Of a DNA stretch of 64,000 nt, positions 44,641-56,249 are shown piece by piece; the stretch's first letter is position 1, and every line of letters begins with the position of its first letter. This stretch comes from Serripes groenlandicus (lineage: Eukaryota; Mollusca; Bivalvia; Cardiida; Cardiidae): the NCBI GenBank assembly GCA_031761405.1, contig JASEVX010000003.1, forward strand, positions 146,521,527-146,585,526, read 5' to 3'. Both the position numbers and the translations under genes were made by a program. The notes beneath the pieces were generated by a model. It saw nothing but the letters and a program-made list of their open reading frames with translations. It searched no databases and was not told the origin of the DNA.

Positions 44641-45320
44641 GCCTAAGATGACAACTGTGTATTAATTGTAAGAATAAATAAATGAATGAACACTTTTCAG
44701 ATATTGGAGTAGAAAATATTTTGGTAAAGGGGAACTTGCTTATATGAGTAATTATCTACTTCAGATATTATTCAGAAAATAATTATAGCATTATATTCAA
44801 TATCACTTAACCCATGCCCACATCAAACAAATCTGCAGAAGACGACTTTGAAAACTCTCTATCAATGAAAGAAATGTTATTATTGAAATGAGTTGAGAAC
44901 ATGGAAGTAAAAGGAAAATTTGTTTCTTCTTTTGCCATGATGTGTTTTCAAGAGTTGTCTGCTGCAGAGGCACCAATATTTGTCTATAAGTGGGAAAAGG
45001 TTTACCCATTTCTTGACCCTTTCCCTGAAACAGATAATTTTAGATAACTTTGGAATTCCTTTTAATTCATATAAGCCTTTATATACCATATCAAGTAATG
45101 AATTAATATTTTCACTTCCAAATATCTTCAAAATGCGTGTATTAAAACTGTATACCTGAAACAAGTGTGCTTTATAATACCACTGTCACAGTCAATTTCT
45201 GAAAATTCATCAAAAATGCCAATTTCGCCTTGCTTTTCCACGATGTTTATAACTCATTTCAATATTTCACATGCATCCATTTTCCAGACATTAACTGAGG
45301 GGTGCTCCAGGAAAAGCAAC
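44641..45320. repeat. Older MITE and unassigned intron
   Basis: A copy at about 44808-45002 (TTAACCCATGCCCACATCAAAC ... AAGTGGGAAAAGGTTTA), and a start at about 45018 (ACCCTTTCCCTGAAACAG) without an end. Confidence 0.55.
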
Positions 45321-45324
45321 CTTA

Positions 45325-45814
45325 TGTTGCCCTCACACCATAGCGATCACCAGTTGCGCATGGATGCGATAAAAAAAAAGGGGTCATAAGTCCCGAACGT
45401 AACTCACACACAACTAATAGGTTTTATAGGTTTGAAGTACGCAACAAGCACGCAGGTGATCGCAGACTCACGCAGAGTAAGTTCGGAAATTTTGTACATG
45501 TTCAATAATTCTCTGCGAATGCCTGCAATCAATTTATACGCAACAGGGACGCTACGCACGCAACACGATCACAACAGGTACGCAACTCATAAGTTATGAG
45601 CGCAACTCACACGCAACTAATAGGCCTTATAGGTTTGTTGACTTTTCGATGACCAAATCAGCTCCGTTTTTATAGGTTTTTATCACATGACCGATATTCG
45701 CAAATGACACGCAACTAGAACGCAGGTCAAACGCAACTCAAACGTAACTCGTAAGTTCAGTATTTTTACACACAACTCATAGATTTCAGCATACACTATG
45801 GTGTGGGGGCACCA
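45325..45814. mobile_element. PIF/Harbinger-like non-autonomous element
   Basis: 490 bp with inverted termini of about 20 bp: TGTTGCCCTCACACCATAGC at the left, and at the right the complement of TGGTGCCCCCACACCATAGT. It is flanked on both sides by TTA (45322-45324, 45815-45817), the TWA target usual for PIF/Harbinger. The interior is G+C-richer, built of many copies of ACGCAACTCA-like words, and has no transposase. Confidence 0.72.
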
Positions 45815-45889
45815 TTAGTATAATCATAACTTACATGACCGGTGTAGATAAAAGTTTGCCTTTTTATCCACGGTAATTAAATGATCCAA

Positions 45890-46275
45890 ATAGAATGATA
45901 CTGGCCTTACAGAAGTTCTTTTCAACCTTCCCTGACTATTTTAGAAACAGTGCCCCACATACAACATGTCTCTGTAACATATGTAGGCATCAACATGGAA
46001 GACTTCTATGTATCTTAATGGAAAAGTGTCAAATAAATGTATACCTTTCCAACATACAGCAAATCTGCAGCAGACTAATTTGAAAACATATCTATAGGCA
46101 GAATTATGGAAAATCTCTATAAGGAAAAGTTAAGATATTGAAATGTGTTGAAAACATTGTGGCAAAAGGAGTAAATGATCATTAGGCGCAATTTCTCCTT
46201 TTGCAACAATGTTGTCAAAAACCGTCTGCTGCAGAGGCGTCAAATTGCCTTGTATTGTGGGAAAGGGATATGACA
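45890..46275. repeat. Older MITEs
   Basis: A full-length old copy at about 46042-46272 (ACCTTTCCAACATACAGC, TCTGCAGCAGACTAATTTG, GTCTGCTGCAGAGGCGTC, TTGTGGGAAAGGGATA); a start fragment at about 45948. Confidence 0.65.
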
Positions 46276-46499
46276 TGACGAAGTTCTAAATATATGTCAA
46301 AGGCGATTTGTCATACAGTCATCTGATAATCAGCCCCTACATAGTGTATATAAAGTTTGTTGTCAGAAAAAATCAACTCTAAATCAGGAAATGGCCCACT
46401 TGACAACACAGTCACATGATCGTTATGTTTCGCATACGTTCAAAGGTTGGGAATACCTTCAATTACACACATCTACAGTGTCACACCAATACGAATCAT

Positions 46500-46730
46500 T
46501 TTACCCTTTCCCACATACAACAAATCTGCAGCAGATGCCTTTAAAAAGATTTTGGCAAGATTGTAGAAAATCTCTATAAATGAAGGTATAATTATTGCAG
46601 AGTTGAAAACATTGTTGCAATAGGGGAAATTACCCTTCATGAGCAATTTCTTCTTTTGCCACAATTGTTTCAAAGGTCATCTGCTGCAGATGTGTCAGAA
46701 TATTGTTGCAGGTGGCTAAAGGGATAAAGC
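46500..46730 (+). mobile_element. TTAA MITE, copy 28 (older)
   Basis: TTTTACCCTTTCCCACATACA start, TCTGCAGCAGATGC, TCATGAGC hairpin half, GTCATCTGCTGCAG, and end GTGGCTAAAGGGATAA. Confidence 0.75.
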
Positions 46731-46959
46731 ATCCTGTGGTATTTACCTCATTACCTGAAATAAGCCACCATTATGCTGAGATTGGGATGAAATGTTCCAC
46801 TAAATATCTCAGGATGGAACTCCATGAGATAAAAAAGTCTTATTTAATTGGCCATAAACTCAACAAAATAATATTTATTGAATAAAATTTATATAAATAT
46901 AAAACTTTGGTGCTTTAATCTAATTATTACCAAATGTCCCCTTTTTTAATACTCAAAAC

Positions 46960-47445
46960 TATTATAACCCCTTCCCACATATAGACAATTTCTAGTGCAG
47001 TCAACTTTTAAAAACAATAATACAAATGGAGAAATTGCTGAAAATTAGCAAATTCTCCTTTTGCCACAATGTTTTAATCTTTATTTTTATATTCATACAT
47101 TTTTCCAAAATCATGATGCTTTCAAAGTTGTCTGCTGCAAAATGTTTGTATGTAGGAAAGGGATAGGCAAGTTTTAACACTCAAATTATCAATTCAATTT
47201 TGCAGACATCAAAGTTCAAATATTCAGTTCAACATAAAAATATATTTAAATCCTTCCCCACATACAAACAAATCTGCAGCAGACAGTTTTGAAGAAATCT
47301 AGGCAAAGATATGGCAAATCTTTAGAAATGAAAAATACAATTATTAAATTTGAAAATATTGTGGCATCATAAGCAATATTTAATTTTGCCACAATGTTTT
47401 CAAAAGTTGTCTGTTGCAGATGGGTCAACAAGTTTTAATGTACAT
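46960..47445. repeat. Two older MITEs
   Basis: About 46966-47170 (AACCCCTTCCCACATATAGAC ... GTATGTAGGAAAGGGATA) and about 47248-47440 (TTAAATCCTTCCCCACATAC ... eroded). Confidence 0.62.
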
Positions 47446-47492
47446 GAACCTGAGAAGTTTGGAAGTACTCTTCTTTTTGCCACAATGCTTTT

Positions 47493-47722
47493 TTAACCCT
47501 TTCCCTCATATAGACGTTTTCTGACGCCTCTGCAGCAGACAGCTTTTCGAAAACATAGTGACAAACTTAGAAATTGCTCAAAACGAGCAATTTCTCCGTT
47601 TGCCACAATGTTTTCCAATTTAAGTCATAGGTTATCCGTTCAATTATAGAGATTTTCTAGTTTTTGACAAAACATGTTTAAAGTCGTCTGCTGCAGAATT
47701 GTTGCATGAGGGAAAGTGTTAA
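47493..47722 (-). mobile_element. TTAA MITE, copy 29 (TC/GA-type stem)
   Basis: TTAACCCTTTCCCTCATATAG start, hairpin GCTCAAAACGAGC with arms TTAGAAATTGC/GCAATTTCTCC, end CATGAGGGAAAGTGTTAA (one mismatch). Confidence 0.92.
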
Positions 47723-47799
47723 GTCACCAGTCTAGTGCGGCAAAGACTCAAAGAAAGTATAGAATAATGTTACTACTTGTTTCAAGATGTAAATACAAC

Positions 47800-48600
47800 T
47801 TTTTCCTGTAACCCTTTCTCATATATGCAGATACAGTTTAACACAACTGCAGAATATTTTGGCAAAAGTAGATATTGCTCAATGTCTCATTTTGCAACAA
47901 TGTTTCCAACTCCAATAAGTAATTATTCTTTCATTCATGTAGATTGTGAATATGTCTTGTATATGTTTTCATTTACAAAGTAGTCCGTTTATGAATTGTT
48001 GCATGTGGGAAAAGGTGAGTTGCATGTGGGAAAAGGTGAATACTAAAATATCAAAAATTGTTCTAGATTACTTCTAGAATTTATTTCTAGAATTCCAGTT
48101 AAAAATGTTAGCATAACATGTTTGTCTTTTACAAAAGAAGTAGGATCTTCAGAGAGTGTTGAATTGTTTCTCAACCCTCATGCATCGAAAACTTATGAAA
48201 GTATTTTTAGACTAAACACATATGAAAATATAATTTCCTCTTTATAGGATTAATACATTATGATGAAACAATTCACCATCTTAATTCAACCATAAAGTCA
48301 TTTTCTGCCTAGGTTACAAAAGTCAACAGTTCATTGTTAAATCATTTTAATCCAAAGATGATGAAATTAAATTTAACCCTTTCCCACATCCAGGTGCAGA
48401 AGTTATTTGAAAACACTGTGACAATATAAAAAGGATCATTATGAACAATATCTCCTTTTTGCCACAATGTCTTTAAATTCTTTTAAATAACTATACCTCA
48501 ATTTTCAAAGATTTTTCATAGTTTTTGCCTTGATGTTTTCAAAAGTGGTCGGCTGCAGATTTGTTGTTTTTGGCATAGGGTTAATAAATTAAGCCATCTC
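47800..48600. repeat. Degraded MITEs
   Basis: About 47808-48040 (AACCCTTTCTCATATATGCAG ... GCATGTGGGAAAAGGTGA, the last 20 bp duplicated in tandem) and about 48373-48590 (TTTAACCCTTTCCCACATCC ... TTTTTGGCATAGGGTTAA). Confidence 0.6.
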
Positions 48601-48980
48601 TAAGGATCAAATCATGTACATTGGCAATATAAAATGTATAATTAATAATGGTAGAGTCCAAGATTACTACATTTAACAGGAAACCCATTATGATATCAAT
48701 GTAATATATTGTATTTTCCTGTTTCAAAGGCTTTTTTTAGACAATTATATTTGAAAGCAAAGAGTTGAAAACCCAACTGAGATAGAGATGAAAATATGGT
48801 GAAAAAAGGAGAATTGCAGATAATTGCTTCTCTTCGTTTCTAGATGTTTCTAAAAATTTCTAATCATCTCAAATAGCTTCTATATTATTCCAGCAAAATT
48901 GTCTATTTAATTAAGAAAGAAAAAGGGAGAAAAATAAAAATAATAGGAGAAACTTCTTTTTCATCATTGCTATGCTTTTA
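48601..48980. other. Unassigned intron
   Basis: AT-rich; one MITE-like core (about 48790-48860). Nothing else recognised. Confidence 0.35.
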
Positions 48981-48982
48981 CA

Positions 48983-49118
48983 CTCTTTCTTTCTTCTCTT
49001 TCTGTCTGTCTGTCTCTCTCTATCTCTATCTCTCTATATCTCCACTCTTTCTCTCTATATATCTATCTATATGTCTGTCTGTCTATCTGCTGTCTGTCTC
49101 TATCCTCTCCCCCTCCAT

Positions 49119-49167
<49 letters not shown>

Positions 49168-49181
49168 CTCTCTCCTCTTCT

Positions 49182-49270
<89 letters not shown>

Positions 49271-49292
49271 CTCCTCTCTCTCTCTCTTCTCC

Positions 49293-49332
<40 letters not shown>
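48983..49332. repeat. Long pyrimidine microsatellite, (CT)n grading to (CTTT)n
   Basis: About 350 bp almost entirely C/T: CTGT and CTAT units first, then a CT run of over 100 bp near 49190-49266, then CTTT units to 49332. The Ser/Leu-rich ORFs here are translations of the repeat. Its position just before the start of the duplicated segment explains the contig break. Confidence 0.95.
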
Positions 49333-49899
49333 ATTTTTCAGCTATACTTTTTGTCTAAATTATCCCAAAAAATATATAAAAATAATGAGAATGAGTAAGG
49401 AGTGCCTAGTAAAAAAGAAGAGTGCAAGTGCAACATTTATCATGGCTCTGAAAATGATTACATCATAAAAAACTCTATTCCCTATTCATTTAGCACAAAC
49501 AACATTATGTCTTTCAGAGAACAAATATTAAGTTTGACCCTTTCCCTGATACAGATTACTACTAGTACCTCTCCAGTTAATGACTTGAAAATACTGTGGC
49601 AATAGGGAATAAATTGTTCAAAATGAATATTTTTTCCTTTTCTCACAATGTTTTCAACTTTGTATCAGCATTAACAACCAGTTTTCCAGATATTGCACTG
49701 TTATCCTCATATGTTTTCAAAGCTGACAACTCCTGTGAAAAGAACCATATCAAGGAAATGGTTAACATTTGGGGGAACATGTCGAGAGGCAATACTCATT
49801 TCGATTGGTTCCTGACAGAACTGAAACGGTCCCAATTATCATAATTTTATTCTCATTCCTAAGCACCACACAGAAAAAATCAATAGATTTCTCCTGGTA

Positions 49900-52640
49900 A
49901 GGCTTTCCTAACATATCCTAGCTTCTCCAGGAAAAAAAATAGTGCTCTTATAATTTAGATAATTATTCATTAGTAATGTCGTGTGAAATGTACACACTTT
50001 GAATTTCTTTTTCTGTCTGCAGTATTACACTATCTACCTATATCATTAACTATATATTTCAACCAAATAGACAAAATCCTCCATACACCCTATTTTTATA
50101 TATTAGAATGTGCATCATGATAAATAAAACATGAACAAATTTTTGTCCAAAGTTGGAGGTTGTTTTCATAATGTATCCACATACATTATACCAATTTGCT
50201 GTGCCTTTCACCTTTAGTGTATATTAAAATACACACCTTGCAAGTCCCCTTGCAGTTCCCCACATTTTCTAAACAGCAGAGTTTGAGAATTTGAATGCAA
50301 ACTTGCAGCACATGTGTTTGCTATCTAAGTCACTGTGATTGAAATAACTTTGAAATGTCAATTTGCCTGTGGAATTATTGTTATCATAAATGTTTAGGTA
50401 GACTGTTTACAGGTTTGGTTATCAATACACAAACAGACTGTGTAACATTTCTTCTATCATACACAATATCACAATAACATAGTTTAGTTTGTTTATATAT
50501 ATGTTTCAAGTCATTAATAAGTTTAAATTGACAGGAGACACAGGAAAAAAAAAAAAAAAAGAGGGTAAATGAACGGGACGTGTTACCTGGTCGTTTTGAT
50601 TAACAATGTCAGACAAGTTCCTTTGTCTCAACAAAACACTCTTGTCATCGTAATTAAAGAAAACACCTGTTTTTTCCAATAATGTTATTACATCTGTCGA
50701 ATATAAAACCCATACAATTATGTGGACTACTTATCTAAAGTCAACTCAGCATCCGTCCGCCATTGAAACCACTTATCATTTATGTTAAGTTCACTCGCTC
50801 GCTCAAAGAGGTTATGTATTTTATGCGTTTATTCCTTCTCACCTTTATTCCCGGGTGATGATACAATTAATCTTTAATAGCCATGGACAGATATTTAAAG
50901 GCTGTCAATATCATTAAGTTTCATTTAATGGAATAAATAGCGGACTCTGGTTAATACATTGTACGAAGACTGCGTTGGTAAACCTGCAGGTAGTACAAGG
51001 TAAAGCCTTACCTAACGTTCTTCACGTGAAATCCTGTCAGAAGCAATCTATCTTTGTAAAAATGCCCAAATATAGAAAAAATACGACATTTGCAAAATTT
51101 CCATATTAGGAAAACTGTCACTTACCGTTTTTTAACGTTTTAGGATTCCTCTTGTTTTCTTCGTCCGCACCTGCCGCTCTCCATCATTTCAATTGAATTG
51201 AGAAATAGTCCGACCTGGCCACATTTCATTGCGCATGACTCGTGGATGCGGCGACAGCTTCCGCCCAGTTTTTAAAATTGTCACTTAATAACAAATCCTT
51301 TAATGTAAGAAGATAATTAATAAATTAACACAGTAAACAGTTCAGGTAAAGGTTTAGCATGTATACATTTTATCCAGGGATTAAACTATTCCTGTGGCCG
51401 CACACATAGTTTTCATGTTACAATTACACACATCGACGCTGTATGATTTGTTTATCGAATGACACTCGTCATGTATTTGAGGGGAGTTTTAAAGCGCGCC
51501 AGGTGCCGCAGCCTTCGGTCACCTTTGGCGATGTAACTTCGTGGTAATAGACCTCGATTCTGTATACGTGGTGCTTGTTTTACACTGTAATTACATTAAT
51601 TTGCATCCCTAGAGGAAAATGTCCCGTCTGTAGATTTTTAAAGTCGGCAAGGTGTGCTGTTTTAATTATCAAGATTTTATTTATCAGCTGTGTAATTCGA
51701 ACTTCGATACAGGCCAATTATTGAAAGTGCAATCCGATAGACCGACTGCTTGTATTTAATGTAATTTGATCGAGAATTAATGGATATTATCGGCTAATAA
51801 TGTGAAGGTATCCGCTCAGGTGATTTCAAGGTGTCACGCGACACTCTTTTAACAGAGACCCTGCTACGCTGAGCGGATTGTTATCGGGTCAAGAAGATCA
51901 GATTAAGATAGTTGATCATTTAATTTTATTCTAGTTCTTAATTATTGCAAATACGGTGTGTAAATTAAAAGAATACCTGGAACACGTGACTGCATAGAAC
52001 TAGACGGCCATATTGAATTCGTCCAGACATCGGGGGTCAGGGCTCTTAGACATGACGTCATGTATACAATGACGTACTATTTACATTTTTTGTGTGGCGG
52101 TAAATTTGAAATGTTTAAATCAAAATTGGTTAAGTTTTTAAAAAAAAATGGGAAATTAAAAATATACCTTAGAAGCGGAATATAAGATTTTTTTTGTTTT
52201 TGTTTAGAGCCATTTTCCAGACGTTATTGTAGATAAACATGGTCATATTTTTGTTTTAATTGTGTTTTATGATGCTTTCAACAATTCAATATTTTTAATT
52301 ACACTTAGACTATAGTCTAAATGTGCTGCGTCCTAGCAACTTTGAGGTTATTAATGTCACGCACCCTTGACAACATTTAATGACGTATTGGCTTACAACT
52401 AGTGGGGGGGTACACCTCCAGATGTTCATTTCTTGGAATGTTCATTTAGGTTTTAGCTATCGGTCTACGCTGCACCAGTCGCAAATGTATTTCCTATGGT
52501 TTGTTTTTACCTTTGATGGGTTTTTCATTTCCAAATCTTTCTAGTTCTGTTTGAAAACACATGATAGAAAGATAAATTATTTTACATTTTCTTCATTTTG
52601 CCCAATGTGGTCAGCTCTACTTAAATTACAATACTGTCAT
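49900..52640 (-). promoter_or_regulatory. MITE-free region around ZEB exon 1 (copy A)
   Basis: About 2.7 kb without a TTAACCCTTT element, in strong contrast to the rest of the intron. It has more CpG and G+C near 51140-51280 and 51480-51540. On the minus strand the promoter would lie above 51187. No TATA box is identifiable with confidence. Equivalent to about 55000-57700 in copy B. Confidence 0.45.
51126..51187 (-). pseudogene. ZEB: ZEB exon 1, frameshifted copy A (probable assembly artefact)
   Basis: This is the same exon as 56192-56249 but with four extra bases, mostly single A/T insertions after AAAACA, CCTAAA, ACGT and in the final A run. They bring a stop (TAA) after codon 15. The donor GTAAGTG is retained (GT at 51124-51125). 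All differences are single-base indels, as expected of uncorrected long-read sequence, and the whole 4.9-kb surroundings are duplicated. It is therefore most likely a sequencing or assembly error rather than a real second first exon or a pseudogene. Confidence 0.8.
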
Positions 52641-52848
52641 TATTGTATAAAGAGATTTTCTGTTATTTTTACCTAGATGTTTTCACGTCTGTTACAGATT
52701 TGTTGTAAGTTGGAAAAGGGTTTATGTTTCAATATCAATGTTTTTATCTAATAAACTTGTATATATTTACCTCATGAATGTCACAATAATTACAGAGTAA
52801 TGATGGTCATTTAATATTTGAGCCAAAACGCGAGCAACCCTCAACAGA

Positions 52849-53067
52849 TATGGCCTCTGCATAATGTATCGACACCTGATCAGCCTGCGCAGTGTCCGCG
52901 CAGACTAATCCGAGGCCGACACATTCCGTCTCAGCGGGATAGAGGGTTATAGAGTAATGATTCCTGAAACGGAAAATCCACAGGAGGTGAAAAGTTTCTT
53001 GTCCGGGTATTAGCCTGCGCGACATGCTTAAACTGATCCGGGTCGATACTTTACACAGAGTCCCAAT
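52849..53067 (+). mobile_element. GC-rich inverted-repeat element, copy 2 (in copy A)
   Basis: Starts GGCCTCTGCATAATGTATCG with GATCAGCCTGCGCAG, and ends GGGTCGATACTTTACACAGAGTCC-like, an imperfect inverted repeat. Opposite orientation to 17406-17592. Same insertion as 57897-58106 because of the assembly duplication. Confidence 0.72.
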
Positions 53068-54275
53068 GTTGGTTTGTTCGCGGGATGGCTCATATAGTCA
53101 AGCGAACTGTAACTAGATCTTCACCTATTAAATGGAAAGACCAAAACACATAAAAATGCGATTGATATTTTTTATTTATAGTGTCGGTTTATAAAATACT
53201 TTTAAATGAGCAAAATATAGTAATTGATTGAACATTTTTTAGAGTGAGCATTAACAACAACTGCTTTTCATTTCACAAATGCTTTTCCAAAATGATCTGC
53301 GATAAAAAAAAATAAAAAATGGAAATGCGTCATTCCTGTGGCATTGGTTAAATGCCTATCAGAACAACCGATAGCTTCTCAAAGGCGGATCAACGCTTTA
53401 TTTATCTAGAGGGTTTGAGCCGTGGAAGGAAGACGGGATTCATATACCTTCACAATTACTTTTACATTAGAAAACTGAATTTAATTGTTTCTTTTCCCCC
53501 GAACTATTAAATGATTAGTACTAGCAACAGATCTTACCAGTGAAGGGGGATATCTCTCTTACTTTACCCTTTAATCACATACAGACACATCTGAAGCAGA
53601 CGATCTTTTACATACAATTGCGATAACATGTCCGTAGTGTGGATCATTGTTATAGCAGAAGCAGGATCTAGATACGTTAGGCTGTCTATTAATCGTGTGC
53701 AGTTTAGTGGTTTCTTCTAAGTGCAGACGAAACTAATGCGTCACTATAAACACTTGAAATTATATGTATCATTTCTTGACACAAGAAATCGACCTTATAT
53801 AAAGTAGAGAACTGCTTGCAAAATAGATCGAAAAACATGTTATTTCCGCACTAAATGTTAGATCTGCTATTATAATAATGGATACGAGTTTGTATTATGC
53901 CAAAGATATCCAGTATTTGGACAGAACCCCCAATTCTCGTCGCATAATTCAGGGCCCCCACCGATGACTCATGCCGATACCTTTTCTGGACAAATGGGTA
54001 CCCGGATCTTGTCACTTCTTCCGGAAATTTCAGCGACCCCTTCTGCCTTTTAAAAATAAGGGACTTTTATAAAAAGGGAGCCACTCGAGACATGGTTTTG
54101 GACACTTATGCCCGTTATTTGTATTCCCTCTGTTCATTCGAAACGAAGTTCCATTGTTCAGATGTTGTCTAGCTTGACATTATTCGAGAAAAGTAGTAAC
54201 ACTAGTACATTGTTAAAACTTGTGAGTTAAAAATTTTTGATGAAGAATTCAAAATATCGCTTTGCAGATTTATTT

Positions 54276-54475
54276 NNNNNNNNNNNNNNNNNNNNNNNNN
54301 NNNNNNNNNNNNNNNNNNNNNNNNNNNNNNNNNNNNNNNNNNNNNNNNNNNNNNNNNNNNNNNNNNNNNNNNNNNNNNNNNNNNNNNNNNNNNNNNNNNN
54401 NNNNNNNNNNNNNNNNNNNNNNNNNNNNNNNNNNNNNNNNNNNNNNNNNNNNNNNNNNNNNNNNNNNNNNNNNNN
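54276..54475. other. Assembly gap (200 N)
   Basis: Exactly 200 unknown bases between the end of copy A and the start of copy B. The flanking sequences overlap by about 4.8 kb, so the real gap is negative: the two contigs should be merged. Confidence 0.97.
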
Positions 54476-56191
54476 ATGAGTAAGGAGTGCCTAGTAAAAA
54501 AGAAGAGTGCAAGTGCAACATTTATCATGGCTCTGAAAATGATTACATCATAAAAACTCTATTCCTATTCATTTACACAAACAACATTATGTCTTTCAGA
54601 GAACAAATATTAAGTTTGACCCTTTCCCTGATACAGATTACTACTAGTACCTCTCCAGTTAATGACTTGAAAATACTGTGGCAATAGGAATAATTGTTCA
54701 AAATGAATATTTTTTCCTTTTCTCACAATGTTTTCAACTTTGTATCAGCATTAACAACCAGTTTTCCAGATATTGCACTGTTTTCCTCATATGTTTTCAA
54801 AGCTGACAACTCCTGTGAAAAGAACCATATCAAGGAAATGGTTAACATTTGGGGGAACATGTCAGAGAGGCAATACTCATTTCGATTGGTTCCTGACAGA
54901 ACTGAACGGTCCAATTATCATAATTTTATTCTCATTCCTAAGCACCACACCAGAAAAAATCAATAGATTTCTCCTGGTAAGGCTTTCCTAACATATCCTA
55001 GCTTCTCCAGGAAAAAAAATAGTGCTCTTATAATTTAGATAATTATTCATATAATGTCTGTGAAATGTACACACTTTGAATTTCTTTTTCTGTCTGCAGT
55101 ATTACACTATCTACCTATATCATTAATATATATTTCAACCAAATAGACAAAATCCTCCATACACCCTATTTTTATATATTAGAATGTGCATCATGATAAA
55201 TAAAACATGAACAAATTTTTGTCCCAAAGTTGGAGGTTGTTTTCATAATGTATCCACATACATTATACCAATTTGCTGTGCCTTTCACCTTTAGTGTATA
55301 TTAAAATACACACCTTGCAAGTCCCCTTGCAGTTCCCCACATTTTCTAAACAGCAGAGTTTGAGAATTTGAATGCAAACTTGCAGCACATGTGTTTGCTA
55401 TCAAGTCACTGTGATGAAATAACTTTGAAATGTCAATTGCCAGTGGAATTATAGTTATCATAAATGTTTAGGTAGACTGTTTACAGGTTGGTTATCAAAT
55501 ACACAAACAGACTGTGTAACATTTCTTCTATCATACACAATATCACAATAACATAGTTTATTTTGTTTTATATATGTTTCAAGTCATTAATAAGTTAAAT
55601 TGACAGGAGACACAGGAAAAAAAAAAAAAAAAGAGGGTAAATGAACGGGACGTGTTACTGGTCGTTTTGATTAACAATGTCAGACAAGTTCCTTTGTCTC
55701 AACAAAACACTCTTGTCATCGTAATTAAAGAAAACACCTGTTTTTCCAATAATGTTATTACATCTTCGAAATATAAAACCCATACAATTATGTGACTACT
55801 TATCTAAAGTCAACTCAGCATCCGTCCGCCATTGAAACCACTTATCATTTATGTTAAGTTCACTCGCTCGCTCAAAGAGGTTATGTATTTTATGCGTTTA
55901 TTCCTTCTCACCTTTATTCCCGGTGATGATACAATTAATCTTTAATAGCCATGGACAGATATTTAAAGGCTGTCAATATCATTAAGTTTCATTTAAGGAA
56001 TAAATAGCGGACTCTGGTTAATACATTGTACGAAGACTGCGTTGGTAAACCTGCAGGTAGTACAAGGTAAAGCCTTACCTACGTTCTTCACGTGAAATCC
56101 TGTCAGAAGCAATCTATCTTTGAAAAAATGCCCAAATATAGAAAAAATACGACATTTGCAAAATTTCCATATTAGGAAAACTGTCACTTAC

Positions 56192-56249
56192 CGTTTTTAC
56201 GTTTAGGATTCCTCTGTTTTCTTCGTCCGCACCTGCCGCTCTCCATCAT
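56192..56249 (-). CDS. ZEB: ZEB/zfh-1 homologue, coding exon 1 (intact copy B)
   Basis: Two consecutive ATGs (56247-56249 and 56244-56246) open 19 codons, MMESGRCGRRKQRNPKRKN, followed by one base and a consensus donor AACG|GTAAGTG (GT at 56190-56191). The GRC-x-RRKQ-x-NP-x-R-x-N pattern is the N-terminal signature of ZEB1/ZEB2, a basic peptide that also resembles a nuclear localisation signal. In those genes too the first coding exon ends right after it, before a very large intron. Phase 1 joins exon 2 as G+TG = Val. The second ATG has G at +4 and may be the preferred start. The 5'UTR boundary and transcription start are not visible. The exon contains a CACCTG/CAGGTG box (56230-56235), a potential ZEB site. 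Confidence 0.92.

Larger units (their letters stand above)
49391..54275. repeat. Copy A of a falsely duplicated segment (end of upstream contig)
   Basis: Aligns end to end with 54476-59255: the same order of every landmark (poly-A near 50545, exon 1, TGACGTCA, GC-rich element, NNN-adjacent TTTGATGAAGAATT). Differences are overwhelmingly single-base indels, often in homopolymers; error density rises beyond about 53500. It contains the frameshifted exon 1 copy. Confidence 0.92.
2995..56191 (-). other. ZEB intron 1 (very large, inflated by an assembly duplication)
   Basis: Inferred from the positions of exon 1 copy B and exon 2. Subtracting the 200-N gap and the duplicated 4.8 kb leaves about 48 kb. 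Very long first introns are also typical of vertebrate ZEB1/ZEB2. Apart from the candidate alternative first exon at 20070-20193, its contents are repeats and unannotated non-coding sequence. No further exon could be supported, although a short exon could be missed by eye. Confidence 0.75.

Noticed and set aside
2018..48600. CRISPR-like array of regularly recurring repeats
   Set aside because: Repeats are 230-bp palindromic transposons at irregular spacing and in both orientations, in a eukaryotic intron.
48967..49398. Long Ser/Leu-rich ORFs
   Set aside because: They are translations of the CT/CTTT microsatellite; no coding signal.
52807..53025. Minus-strand 72-codon ORF
   Set aside because: Lies within the GC-rich inverted-repeat element and is broken in the other copy of the same locus.
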